From the NCBI GenBank assembly GCA_963769115.1, contig CAVYKN010000008.1, positions 38,386 through 102,385 on the forward strand: a stretch of DNA of 64,000 nucleotides. Reading direction: 5' to 3'. The notes under the pieces are model-generated. The model did not search any database. It had not been told where the DNA came from and saw nothing but the letters and a program-made list of their open reading frames with translations. The DNA is from DASTFY01 sp963769115 (GTDB lineage: Bacteria > Actinomycetota > Acidimicrobiia > Acidimicrobiales > Ilumatobacteraceae). Positions 8,898 through 18,437 of this stretch are shown here, one piece after another; the stretch's first letter is position 1, and every line of letters begins with the position of its first letter. A program made the position numbers and the translations under genes.

Positions 8898-11615
8898 TCA
8901 GACCGCGGGGTCGACCGGCAAGGGCGAGAGCCGGGCGATCCCGTAGCCGTCGACGTTGTCCCGGGCGAGGCCGCTGACCACGATCTTCCCGTCGTTCAGC
9001 ACGGCGACGTTCTCGCCGATGTCGGTGAAGCCGAAGAAGTCGATGGTGAAGAAGCCACCGTCACCGAAGGATTCGTCGACCTCCCCGCCGGCGGTGAACC
9101 GGGCGACAGCGAAGTTCGGGTTGATGCTCTGGGCCGTCCCGGCCACCACGATGCTGCCGTCCGCCTGCAGGGCGACCGCGTTGGCGGTGTCGCCCTGGCC
9201 GCTGATGCCGAGGTCGGCGAAGCCGTCCGTGCCGAAGTCGGGATCGGGATCGCCGTCGGGTTCCAGGCGGACGACGAGGAGCTCGGTGGTGCTGCTGGGC
9301 AGCGCCGGCGGGACCGCGGCGTCCTCGGTGCCGACCAGCACCAGCCGGCCGTCGGGCTGGAGCACGAGATCGTTGCCGGCCAACGTGTCCGCCAGCGTCA
9401 CCTCTCCGCCGGTCCCGAAGCTGCCGTCGGGCTGGCCGTCGGACAGGTAGCGGACGACGTCGGTGTGATGATCGATGCCGACGCCGTTGCTGCCGGGGTT
9501 GCGGCTCGAGCCACTCACGACGATGGCGTCGTCCGGCTGGACCACGACGTTCTGGGCCTCGTTGGTGACCTGGCCGACGTCGGTGGTGAGCTGGCCGCCG
9601 AGGCCGAAGCTCGGATCAGGGGTGCCGTTGTCGAGGAAGCGGGCGACGACGATGTCGCCGAAGTCGATACCGGCCGGATCGTTGCGGGAACGGGTGCCGG
9701 CCACGACGATCTTGCCGTCGGGTTGGATGGTGACGTCGTTGGCGATGCCGGCGACCGCGCCGGTGACGATGCCTTGGTCGCCGAAGCTCTCGTCGAGGCT
9801 GCCGTCGTCGTCGTAGCGGGCGAGGGCGATGTCGTCCCGGTCGGTATACCCAGCCACCACGATCCGGCCGTCGGACTGGATGGCGACGCCGAGGGCCTCT
9901 TCCTGGGCGAAGCCGCCGCTGATGTCGGTGGTGACGAGGCCGTCGGCGTCGAAGGTCTCGTCGGGCGAGCCGTCGGGGTCGAACCGGGCGACGACGAAGT
10001 CCGCGAACGTCCCGCCCACCATCACGATCTTGCCGTCGGGCTGCACGGCCATGGCCGACCGGTCGCCGCCGAAGGCGGTGGTGGTCGCCTTGCCCCCGTC
10101 CCCGAACGTGGGATCGAGACCGAAGTCGAGGACCGGCGGGGGCGCGGGGTCGTCGTCACGGATCGTCAGCACGGCGGAGGCCGGCGTGCCCAGGGCCGCG
10201 CAACCGCCGGGGTCGGAGAGGGTGAGGTCGACCGTGGCGTCCGGCTCGCCGCCGACGGAGTCCTGCAGGATCGGCACCTCGACCCGCCGAGGGACGTCGT
10301 CCCCGTCGGCGAAGAAGACCGACGCGTTCACGGCCGTGTAGTCGGTTCCGGCCACGGCCGTGCCGTCGCTCGTGCTGACCGTGGCGGTGACAGCCCCGCT
10401 GGTCCCACCCGTCCGGGTCACGATGACCGTCGGCGTCGGGCTGGCTTCGCTGACCGCGAAGCTGTCGGCCTCGAACTGCAGCACGCCGGCTGCCGGATCG
10501 GGGTTGGGGATGGACTGGCACGGCGCCGGCTCGACCGGCTCCTCCGCCGGACGCGGCAGGTCGGGCACGTCGGTCGGCTCCAGGCCGTCGAACGTGACGT
10601 TCGATCCGCCGGTGCCGCCCAACGGGTCCCTCAGAAAGGCGCTGGCAGAGGTGCCGAACTCGCTCGGCGCTCTCGCGATGCGGTTGTACGTGGTGGCGTC
10701 GATGGAGGACTGGAGCGTGAAGGCCTCACCGACGTCGACCGAGGACAGGTCCACGTCGTAGGTCTGGGGCTCCCGCAGGGTCATGAGGACGAGCGCCTCG
10801 CGGTGCCCGTCGAGGTTGTCGATCACGAAGTCGAAGTCCTCGACGTCCCACAGGGGGACCCGGGAGAACCGGGGGTTCCAGACCTCGCTGTCCCAGTTCT
10901 CGGCGAAGCCGGTCACCGTGGCGCCGCCGGCCACGTGGAAGAACGTCCTGAAGGGGATGATGTCGGGCGCCGGCGGCACGGTGAAAGCCTCGACCTCGAA
11001 GAAGAGCTGGCCCTTGATGAGGTCGCAGCGCAGGCCGTCGGCGTGGATCTCGGGGCAGGTCCGCTGCAGGATGTCGTTGAGGTCGGTCGTCTCGATGAAC
11101 GCGGCCGACAGCGTGACCGAAAGCGATGCGTCCGGCACGCGCTTGATGAAGCTCTGCGTCTGCTCGAGGTCGGCCTGCCCGCCGATCGGCTCCTCGGCGA
11201 CGTTGGCGTTGCCGCCGGGCGCTTCGGCTCCCACCCAGAAGGTGCGGCCGTCCTCGGTGGAGGCGATCTGGCCGGTGGCGATGCCGTCCGACGGAAGCGA
11301 CGTGCCGTCGGGATCGAAGACGTCCGTGTCGCGGAAGGTCGGGCCGAAGTCATGCAGCTCGTGCAGCACGTCTCCGACCTGGAGGTCGCCGTCGACCTCG
11401 ACCTGATCCAACGCGTCGCCGCGGAACTCCGAGAACGACCACTCCCGGATGGGCTCACCACGGACGAGCGGCGGTGTGCTGGTCGTCGTGGTGGCCGGAT
11501 CGCTCGTCACCGTGGCGGTCCGCGCTTCCTGCGGAGGGGTGCAGGCGATGAGGAGGCCGCCGAGCACACCGCCGGCCGATCCGATGCGGGCGAGAAGGCG
11601 GTGCGTGGCGTTCAT
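8898..11615 (-). CDS. Calx-beta / delta-60 repeat lipoprotein
   Basis: The 905-residue protein is unbroken. The N-terminus is a lipoprotein signal with lipobox LLIAC followed by a Thr/Pro-rich linker. Residues of about 40-370 form an unassigned domain (for example FFHVAGGATVTGFAENWDSE). Residues of about 375-490 are a Calx-beta domain (FAVSEASPTPTVIVTRTGGT, then TAVAGTDYTAV). The rest is a run of about seven delta-60 repeats, each with the core VQPDGKIVVAG and the header DPSFGxxG that predicts a beta-propeller. It should be anchored outside the membrane and act as a binding or adhesion surface. Asp-rich loops suggest calcium. It stands alone, convergent with the DinB gene. Confidence 0.85.
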   Translation of the reverse strand: MNATHRLLARIGSAGGVLGGLLIACTPPQEARTATVTSDPATTTTSTPPLVRGEPIREWSFSEFRGDALDQVEVDGDLQVGDVLHELHDFGPTFRDTDVFDPDGTSLPSDGIATGQIASTEDGRTFWVGAEAPGGNANVAEEPIGGQADLEQTQSFIKRVPDASLSVTLSAAFIETTDLNDILQRTCPEIHADGLRCDLIKGQLFFEVEAFTVPPAPDIIPFRTFFHVAGGATVTGFAENWDSEVWNPRFSRVPLWDVEDFDFVIDNLDGHREALVLMTLREPQTYDVDLSSVDVGEAFTLQSSIDATTYNRIARAPSEFGTSASAFLRDPLGGTGGSNVTFDGLEPTDVPDLPRPAEEPVEPAPCQSIPNPDPAAGVLQFEADSFAVSEASPTPTVIVTRTGGTSGAVTATVSTSDGTAVAGTDYTAVNASVFFADGDDVPRRVEVPILQDSVGGEPDATVDLTLSDPGGCAALGTPASAVLTIRDDDPAPPPVLDFGLDPTFGDGGKATTTAFGGDRSAMAVQPDGKIVMVGGTFADFVVARFDPDGSPDETFDADGLVTTDISGGFAQEEALGVAIQSDGRIVVAGYTDRDDIALARYDDDGSLDESFGDQGIVTGAVAGIANDVTIQPDGKIVVAGTRSRNDPAGIDFGDIVVARFLDNGTPDPSFGLGGQLTTDVGQVTNEAQNVVVQPDDAIVVSGSSRNPGSNGVGIDHHTDVVRYLSDGQPDGSFGTGGEVTLADTLAGNDLVLQPDGRLVLVGTEDAAVPPALPSSTTELLVVRLEPDGDPDPDFGTDGFADLGISGQGDTANAVALQADGSIVVAGTAQSINPNFAVARFTAGGEVDESFGDGGFFTIDFFGFTDIGENVAVLNDGKIVVSGLARDNVDGYGIARLSPLPVDPAV

Positions 11616-11691
11616 GTTGCGCGGATACGGCGCTGAGTCGGCTCCGGTTCCTCGACAGCCGTCCTGTTCGTGCGACGTTCGTCACGTCGGG

Positions 11692-12655
11692 TCAGGGCTC
11701 GTCGTCCTCGTCGGGGGGTGGTGCGCCGTCGCGGTCGTCCCGCTCCGCCCACTCGAGCAACGGGTCGATGCGGTAGACGGCATCGTCGATGCCGGCGTGC
11801 AGATCGCCCAGGGCCGCGAACCGGGCCGGCACGGTGCTCATCGTGCAGTCGTGCGGATCGACGTCGTCGAGCTCGGACCAGGTGATGGGGGTCGACACCG
11901 TGGCGTCGGGGAACCCCCGAACCGAGTAGGCCGCCGCCATCGTGTGGTCGCGGGCGTTCTGGTTGTAGTCGACGAACAGCGCCGCGGGGTCACGGTCCTT
12001 GCGCCACCACGTGGTGGTCACGTCCTGCGGGGCGCGGCGCTCGACCTCGCGGGCGAAGGCCAGGGCCGCCCGGCGGACGTCCTTGAAGCCGTGCTCGGGC
12101 GCGATGCGCACGTACACGTGCAGGCCGCGACCGCCCGAGGTCTTCGGCCACCCGACGGCACCGAGGTCCTCGAGCACCTCCCGGACGACGTGGGCGACGC
12201 GGCGGACGCGCTCCGGCGGGCAGTCCGGCATCGGGTCGAGGTCGATGCGCCATTCGTCGGGCTGCTCCACGTCGCTCCTGGCGTGAGTTCCAGGGGTGGA
12301 ACTCGACCGTCGACATCTGGACCGCCCAGATCACCTCGGCCAGCTCGGTGACGCACAGCTCGTCGGCGTGCTGGCCGTAGCGCGGGAAGTGGACACGCAC
12401 GGTGCCGAGCCACGGCGGCGCGCCGGCCGGCACCCGCTTCTGGTGAACCTTCTCGCCGCTCACGCCGGTCGGGAAGCGGTGGAGCATGCACGGCCGCTCC
12501 CGCAGCGCGTTCACGATCCCGGGGCCGACGGCCAGGTAGTACTCGGCCAGGTCCCGCTTCGTGGCGCCGGTGGCGGGGAAGTACACCCGGTCGGGGTTGG
12601 AGATCCTGACGGTCCGCTCCCCCACCTGCAGCTCGATCGCCGGCGAGGTGGCCAT
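11692..12655 (-). CDS. LigD-type polymerase/primase domain protein, one frameshift
   Basis: The protein of about 320 residues is the stand-alone polymerase (PolDom) module found in LigD of bacterial end-joining. It starts MATSPAIELQVGERTVRISN, carries FHPWNSR, then the metal-binding acidic motif RIDLDPMP, and KTSGGRGLHVYVRI, the nucleotide-binding SGGRGLH signature. The family adds ribonucleotides at break ends or acts as a primase with Ku. No Ku, ligase or nuclease gene is nearby. The frame breaks once at about 12285 between the HPWNSR and DEWRIDLDP blocks, and both sides match the family, so a single-base error is likely. It is divergent from the sigma-factor gene with 99 bases between. Confidence 0.8.
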
Positions 12656-12754
12656 GGGCGGAGGGTAATGGTGCCGCCCGCGAGAATCGCGAGGACCGTG
12701 GCTCGTCGCGCTCTCCTCAGGGGAAGCGACGAATCCGAGGCGAGGACATGCCCC

Positions 12755-14548
12755 ATGACCACAGGCGCGACGGACGCAGACCTGGTGCACGCCCACCTGG
12801 CCGGCGACCGCGCCGCGCTGGCCGCGATCTACGACCGGTACGCGGCGTCCCTCTACGACACCGCTGCCGCGCTGCTGCGGGATCCCCACGAGGCGGCCGA
12901 CGCGGTGCAGGACACGTTCGTCGCCGCGTCGCAGCACCTCGGGCAGCTGCGCGATCCCACGCGGCTGCGGGCGTGGCTGTTCGCCATCGTCCGCCACGAG
13001 GTGGAGCGGCGGGGTCGCCGGCGCCAGCGGACCGTGCCCACCGCGGAGGTGGGTGACGTGCCCGCGGGATTGCAGCCCGATCCGGGTGCCGAGCTGGAGC
13101 GGTCCGAGCTGGCCGCCCTGGTGCGGGCGGCGGCGGCGGGGCTCGACCCGCGTGATCAGCTGGTGCTGGAGCTGAGCGCCCGCCAGGGCCTGGAGGGTGC
13201 GGACCTGGCCGCGGCGCTGGGCGTGACGGCGGCGCAGAGCTACAGCCTGGTCTTCCGCATGCGGGAGCGGGTGAGCCGATCGCTCGGCGCGCTGGTCGTC
13301 GCCCGCACCGGCCGGCGGGACTGCCCCGAGCTGGCCGGCATCCTGACCGGCTGGGACGGCCAGTTCTCCGTGCTCATCCGCAAGCGGGTCGCCCGCCACG
13401 TCGAGGACTGCTCGATCTGCGAGCGCACCAAGGCCCGGGCCGGACTGCCCGGCCTGCTGTCCGTGGCGCCGGCGTTCGCCCTGCCCGTCGCGCTGCGGGA
13501 GCGGGTGTTGGGCGCGGTGGAGGCCGCGCCTCCGGTGCAGCTCGCCGTGGACGGCGAAGGGTTCCCTCTGGCGGGCGGCCGGGCGCGAGGCGCGGCGCCT
13601 CGGTGGTCGCGGGCCAGTTGGTTGGTGGCCGCGGCGATCGTGGCCGTGGGCGTCCTGGTGGCCGGCTGGCATCGTGGCGCTGGCCGGCGGGAACGATCCC
13701 ACGCAGGTGGAAGTGGGCGGGTCGGCAGAGGTGCCGGTCGCCGCCCCGGCGTCGTCGACTGCTGACTCCCCGGCGACCACCGCGCCCGCCAGTAGTGCGG
13801 TGACGGTCCCCGCCACCACGACGACCACGGTGGCGACGACCCCACCGACGGCGCCTCCGACGCCACCGCCCCCGGAGCCGGGCCGACTCGTCGTCGGTGT
13901 CGGAACGGTCGACCTCGGCGCGACGGCAGCCTCGGCCGCTGGTCGCGATCAGCAACGCAGGAGGCTCACCTTTGTCGTGGTCGGTCGCCGATCCGGACGG
14001 CCCCGTGTCCGCTGGCGGAGGCGGCACGCTGGAGCCTGGCGAGCAGGCCGAGCTCGTCGTCGCCGTCGACCGGGCCGCTGCGCCCGAGGGCCCGGTCCAG
14101 GCGTCGCTGCTCGTGAGCAGCGACCGCGGCGAGGCAGTCATCGACGTGATCGCGACCGATCGAGCGGGCTCCCGTGATCGGCGGTGTCTCGTTCGCGGAT
14201 CCCGCGGTGCGGGTAGGAGGGTGCGCACCACGCGCCACGACGGTGTCGGTGGCGGCGTCCGACGAGTCGACCCTGACCCTGTCCCTCACCGTGACCGGCC
14301 CGGGCGGACGCAGCACGACCAGCACCATGGCCTCGTCGGGCGCAGGAAGCTGGTCCGGCCCGGTCGGTCCCTTCGCCGCGCCCGGTCAGGCGCAGGTGGA
14401 CGTGACAGCGACCGACGCCCGCGGCAACCAGGCGGCGACAGTCACGCTCGCTGCCCGTCCAGCCCTGTCTCTGAAATCGGCGCGAAAAGCGCGAGACCCG
14501 GTCGTTCCTGTGCTCTCCCCAGTGTCCACCCATGACACGAGGAGATGA
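12755..14548 (+). CDS. ECF sigma factor fused to anti-sigma, TM and Ig-like domains
   Basis: Residues 1-180 form an ECF sigma factor: region 2 around ADAVQDTFVAASQHLGQL and RLRAWLFAIVRHEV, region 4 around LDPRDQLVLELSARQGLEG and ALGVTAAQSYSLVFRM. Next comes VARHVEDCSICERTKA, the HxxxCxxC zinc motif of ZAS-type anti-sigma factors. A single membrane helix follows (WLVAAAIVAVGVLVAG, about residue 290-306), then a Ser/Thr/Pro stalk and two external domains: a BACON/HYDIN-like Ig domain (SNAGGSPLSWSV) and a second Ig-like domain ending TATDARGNQAATVT. The chain is therefore sensor, membrane anchor, inhibitor and sigma factor in one. Indels near 13668, 13940 and 14170 break the frame. Fused ECF sigma factors are known in actinobacteria. 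The LPxTG gene beginning 5 bases after the stop is its likely partner or target. Confidence 0.7.
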
Positions 14549-14552
14549 GGAC

Positions 14553-15593
14553 ATGACCACCACCCTTTCCACCACAGTCACCTCCACCGGGCGCGCCGCC
14601 CGCCGCTCCCGCCGGGCGCGGGCCGTCCTGGCCCCCCTGGCCATCTGCCTCGGCGCCACCGCCGTGATCGGCCTGCCCGCCGCGGCATGGGCCGACGACG
14701 GCCCCGCCGTCCCCGTCGACTTCGAGGGCCCCGGCACGACCATGCCGCCGCCCCAGCCCCCGGATCCCGAGGTCAACCCCGCTGTCGATCCCGACATCGA
14801 CGACCTCGCTCCCGAGACCATCCCGCCCGAGCCGCCCTTCCCGCCCGACCCCGAGGTCAACCCCGACCTCGAGCCCGGTGCCGACGACTTCGCTCCCGAG
14901 ACCATCCCGCCCGAGCCCCCGCTGCCGCCCCAGCCGCCCGATCCCCCGGTCGACGGCCCCGACGAGGTCATTCCTCCGCCCGACGTGGACTGCGATCCGT
15001 TCGATCCCGCCGATGTCATGGGCAGCTGGCTCGACAGCGTCACCACGGCCACTGTGCAGCTGTACTTCCCCAGCGAGGAGCAGGCCGACACCTGCGTGAC
15101 GCCGATCGTCGTCGCCACGTATGCGCTGGACCAGCCGGACCTGGGCGGCACGGCCGACCTCGTCGACTTCGAGGTGATCTCCAGCGAGGACCTGAAGGCC
15201 TACCCCGAGACGAACGAGCCGGCCACCGTCGAGCTCGACCTCGAGGGCTGCTACCACGCCATCGTCGGCTTCCACGGGGTCGGCATCCCGCTCGACCTCG
15301 ACGGCGTCGCCCTGCCCCCGCACTTCCTCTACATGACCACCGGAGAAGGTCAGGGCTGGAACTGCGACACCGACGACACCGACGACACCGACGACGGCAC
15401 CGGCGAAGGCGAGACCGACGACGGCCAGACCGGCGACGACGGCGAGAACGACGGGACCGGCCAGAGCGGTTGGGGCCGCCTGCCCAGCACCGGCGGCGAC
15501 CTGCTCCCCATGGTCGGAGCCGCCGCAGCCCTGGCCACCACCGGCCTGCTCGTGATGGGCCTGGCCCGCCGCCGCAGCCAGCAGCCGGCCTGA
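14553..15593 (+). CDS. LPxTG-anchored proline-rich surface protein
   Basis: The 346-residue exported protein carries an Arg-rich start, a hydrophobic signal and AWA cleavage region. A proline/acid segment follows, with two copies of a repeat built on APETIPPEPPFPPDPEVNP (about residues 70-115). A globular part with paired Cys lies at about 140-265. An Asp/Thr/Gly stretch (DDTDDTDDGTGEGE) is followed by LPSTGG, a membrane helix and RRRSQQ, a complete sortase signal. It should be covalently linked to the cell wall. No sortase gene is in the window. The ATG at 14553 has a GGAGATGAGG ribosome-binding region. It sits directly behind the fused sigma factor, so it may be under its control. Confidence 0.8.
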   Translation: MTTTLSTTVTSTGRAARRSRRARAVLAPLAICLGATAVIGLPAAAWADDGPAVPVDFEGPGTTMPPPQPPDPEVNPAVDPDIDDLAPETIPPEPPFPPDPEVNPDLEPGADDFAPETIPPEPPLPPQPPDPPVDGPDEVIPPPDVDCDPFDPADVMGSWLDSVTTATVQLYFPSEEQADTCVTPIVVATYALDQPDLGGTADLVDFEVISSEDLKAYPETNEPATVELDLEGCYHAIVGFHGVGIPLDLDGVALPPHFLYMTTGEGQGWNCDTDDTDDTDDGTGEGETDDGQTGDDGENDGTGQSGWGRLPSTGGDLLPMVGAAAALATTGLLVMGLARRRSQQPA

Positions 15594-15607
15594 ACCCACC
15601 ACTCCCC

Positions 15608-15643
15608 CAACGGCACGGGACTCCACAGGGTCCCGTGCCGTTG
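15608..15643 (+). terminator. 13-bp terminator hairpin after LPxTG gene
   Basis: CAACGGCACGGGA (15608-15620) and TCCCGTGCCGTTG (15631-15643) pair perfectly around a 10-base loop, 14 bases after the stop codon. No T-run follows. It separates the sigma/LPxTG pair from the amino-sugar cluster. Confidence 0.55.
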
Positions 15644-15661
15644 CGCGTCCGGCCTTACCCC

Positions 15662-15689
15662 TTGACGGAATAAATAAGGAAGGTATATG
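15662..15689 (+). promoter_or_regulatory. AT-rich promoter/operator before ROK regulator
   Basis: The stretch at 15662-15690 is conspicuously AT-rich for this genome: TTGACG (15662-15667), a 16-base spacer containing AATAAATAAGGAAGG, and TATATG (15684-15689). If this is the promoter the ATG at 15691 is too close to the -10, so either translation starts a few codons in or a different -10 (around TAAATA) is used. ROK repressors bind AT-rich sites, so autoregulation here is plausible. Confidence 0.3.
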
Positions 15690-15690
15690 A

Positions 15691-16845
15691 ATGAACCCCA
15701 TGAGTGGGGAGGGGAACGGCGGGTTCACCAGAGCGCTCCGGGCGACGGCCAAGGCCGTGCCCGAGGACGCCCGCCGCCACAACCGCAGCCTGATGCTGCA
15801 ATCGCTCTTCACCGACGGGCCGCTCAGTCGCGCCGACCTCGCCCGGTCCACCCACCTCACGCCCACCACGACGTCGGACCTCGTCGCCGGGCTGCTCGAG
15901 GAGGGCCTCGTCGAGGAGGTCGGGCGCCGTGAGGTCCGTGGCGTCGGCAAGCCGGCCACGCTCGTCGGCATCGTGCCGGACGCCCGGCACATCCTGACCC
16001 TCGACCTCAGCGCCGACGACAACATCCACGGCGCGGTGGTGAACCTGATCGGCAAGGTCCTCCACCGGCGCACGGTGCCTCGTGAGCAGCGCACCGGTCG
16101 GGACGCGGTCGCCCTCGCCATCCGCCTCGCCCGAGAGCTCATGGACACCACCGACCGGCCGGTCCTCGGCCTCGGCGTGGGCAGCCCCGGCATCGTCGAT
16201 CCGTCCGGCGTGGTCGTCGAGGCGGCCAACCTCGGATGGCACGACCTGCCGCTGGCTCGCGAGCTCTCGGCTGCGCTGGACCTCCCGGTCCACGTCGTCA
16301 ACGACGCCAATGCCGCCACGCTGGCCGAGTACGCGTTGGGCGAGGAGGCGACCGACAACCTCCTGCTCGTGAAGGTCGGCAAGGGCGTCGGCGCGGGGCT
16401 CCTGATCGACGGGAACCTGTTCACGGGTGACCGGTTCGCCGCCGGCGAGATCGGGCACGTCACCGTGGACGAGCGGGGCGAGCAGTGCGCGTGCGGGCGC
16501 CGAGGCTGCTTGGAGACCGCGATCGCCGTGCCGCGCCTGCAGGAGCGACTGGCGGCGGCGCGGGACGAGCGGGAGCGCCGGCGGGTGCAGGAAGCCGCGG
16601 GACGGAGGCTGGGCCTCGTGCTCGCCACCGTGGTGAGCGCCCTCAACCTGGACGACGTCGTGCTCTCGGGCCCCGCGGACGTGCTCGGTGAGGCCTTCCG
16701 CGCCTCCGCGCTGGCGACGATCCGTCGTCGCACGATCGCCTCCGTCGGCGAGCACGTCACCCTGCGGTACGACTCCCTCGGCGACGACGACGTCCTGCTC
16801 GGCGCGGCCGTCCTCGTCCGCAGCGTCGAGTTGGGGGTGGCGTGA
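15691..16845 (+). CDS. ROK-family transcriptional regulator (NagC/XylR type)
   Basis: The 384-residue regulator has an N-terminal MarR-like winged helix (RRHNRSLMLQSLFTDGPLSR, then ARSTHLTPTTTSDLVAGLLE) and a sugar-kinase-like ROK domain. That domain carries NDANAATLAEYALG, GAGLLIDGNLFTG, GEIGHVTVDERG and the zinc-binding CACGRRGCLE. The conserved kinase start (DxGGT) is absent, as in repressors of the family. It heads the amino-sugar uptake operon and most likely releases its operator when GlcNAc, GlcNAc-6-phosphate or a related sugar binds. The start is uncertain between ATG 15691 and ATG 15700. A small hairpin (16894-16914) separates it from the binding-protein gene. Confidence 0.85.
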   Translation: MNPMSGEGNGGFTRALRATAKAVPEDARRHNRSLMLQSLFTDGPLSRADLARSTHLTPTTTSDLVAGLLEEGLVEEVGRREVRGVGKPATLVGIVPDARHILTLDLSADDNIHGAVVNLIGKVLHRRTVPREQRTGRDAVALAIRLARELMDTTDRPVLGLGVGSPGIVDPSGVVVEAANLGWHDLPLARELSAALDLPVHVVNDANAATLAEYALGEEATDNLLLVKVGKGVGAGLLIDGNLFTGDRFAAGEIGHVTVDERGEQCACGRRGCLETAIAVPRLQERLAAARDERERRRVQEAAGRRLGLVLATVVSALNLDDVVLSGPADVLGEAFRASALATIRRRTIASVGEHVTLRYDSLGDDDVLLGAAVLVRSVELGVA

Positions 16846-16893
16846 ACGCCGCCCCCGCAACCATCCACCGGACCAGGCTCGGTTCGGCGGTGT

Positions 16894-16914
16894 CGGGCCC
16901 ACTCGTGGGGCCCG
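16894..16914 (+). terminator. small hairpin between regulator and binding-protein gene
   Basis: CGGGCCC (16894-16900) and GGGCCCG (16908-16914) pair around ACTCGTG, 49 bases after the regulator stop. It is short and GC-only, so it could be a weak terminator that lowers read-through, or chance. Confidence 0.3.
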
Positions 16915-16997
16915 GCTCCCGGCGGTGCGGTGCGCCGCCGGCATCACCAGGCCGCCCGGCCAACCGGTCGGGCAGCCGCCAACGAGGGAGGAATCAC

Positions 16998-18345
16998 GTG
17001 AAGCTTCGCCATCTGGCCGCGATCGGCCTGGCCGGGCACGCTCGGCCTTGCCGCCTGCGGCTCGTCCAGTGACGACTCGGGCTCGGGGGCGACGACCGCC
17101 GCGCCGAGTCCCGAGACCAACGCGCCGGCCGCCACCGATGCGGCCGCCGGCACCACCATCCGCCTGTGGCTGAACGGTGAGCGACACCAACCGAGGAGCT
17201 CGTGGACTACGCGATCGCCGAGTTCAACAAGCTCCACCCCGGCGTCAACGTGGACGTTCGAGCGCCAGCAGTGGACCGGCATCGTCGAGAAGCTGACGAC
17301 GGCGCTGTCGAGCAGCGACAGCCCCGACGTCGATCGAGCTCGGCAACACGCAGGCGCAGGCCTTCGAGGCCGCCGGCGCGCTGCAGTCGACCTGACCGAC
17401 AAGAAGGACGAGCTGGGCGGCGACGACCTGCTGCAGAGCCTCGTCGAGGCCGGCACCTACGACGGCCAGTTCTACGGCGTGCCCTACTACGCCGGCGCCC
17501 GCATCGTCCTGTACCGCAAGGACCTGTTCGAGCAGTCCGGCCTCGAGGTGCCGACGACGATCGAGGAGATCGCTCGCCGCCGGCATCAAGCTGAAGGCAG
17601 GACAACGCGGCCACGCCGAACTTCTCGGGCATCTACCTGCCCGGGCAAGAACTGGTACGCCGCGCTGCCGTTCATCTGGTCAGACGGTGGCGACATCGCC
17701 GTCCAGGAGGACGAGCAGTGGAAGGGCAAGCTGGCGTCCGACCGGGTTCGGTCAAGGGCCTCGAGACGAGTTCAAGACGTTCATGGACCAGGCGACCAGC
17801 GGCGCGCCGAAGGACGGCGACGAGGCCGAAGGACTACATCGCCTTCTGCAACGGCGAGGTCGGCATGATGCCGGCACCGGGCTGGAAGCCGGCCAGATCA
17901 TCAACGAGGACGACGGCTGCCCCGACATGGAGGCCAACATCGGCGCCTTCGCCCTGCCGGGCCTCACGCCGGCACGACGGCTCCCGCCTTCCTCGGTGGC
18001 TCGAACCTGGCCATCTCGGCCAACAGCGAGAACCCGGAGCTGGCCTACGACCTGCTGCAAGATCATGGTCGTCGACGGGCTACCAGACAGCAGTTCGCCG
18101 AGGCACGGCACGATCCCGGCGCTGAAGTCGCTGCTCGGCCATCAGGTCGGCGAGCGAGGCCGCCGAAGGCCCAGGCCAAGGCCGCCGCTGAACAGCCGGT
18201 TCGTGCCGTCGAGCGAGAACTGGGCCGCCGTCGAGGCCAGCCACATCCTGCCCGACATGCTCGTCGCCATCTCCGGCGGCGCCGACGTCCAGGAGGAGGC
18301 CGCCAAGGCCGACGCGGCGATCGAGGCAGATCGCTCAACGGCTGA
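16998..18345 (+). CDS. ABC sugar-binding lipoprotein (GlcNAc/chitobiose type), many frameshifts
   Basis: Reassembled by hand this is a family-1 solute-binding lipoprotein of about 440 residues. A signal peptide with lipobox LGLAACGSSS opens it, followed by a Ser/Ala/Thr linker, TIRLWLNG, EELVDYAIAEFNKLHPGVNV, the hallmark LTTALSSSDSPDVIELGN, YDGQFYGVPYYAGARIVLYR, and YIAFCNGEVGMMPAPGW. The last part reads ENWAAVEASHILPDMLVAIS. By context it would capture GlcNAc or chito-oligosaccharides, comparable to NgcE of Streptomyces. Roughly one indel every 60-150 bases, mostly extra bases, breaks the frame, yet nearly every residue fits the family. GTG 16998 follows a good AGGGAGGA site. The TGA at 18343-18345 follows the natural end. 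Confidence 0.75.
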
Positions 18346-18437
18346 ACCCAGGCGACGGCGGAGGGAGGGTCGGACAGGCCATCGGACCGCGAGCACCGAT
18401 TCCCGCTCGACCGAGGCACCGACCCTCGACCTCAGCA

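Noticed and set aside
9465..11636. 723-codon plus-strand frame across the lipoprotein gene
   Set aside because: It is the complement of the delta-60 repeats and has Asp/Val/Arg-skewed composition with no motif; the minus strand has a lipobox and domains.
15671..15690. Short A-rich stretch as a replication or CRISPR-leader element
   Set aside because: Single AT-rich island before a regulator gene; better explained as promoter/operator. No CRISPR-like repeats occur in the window.
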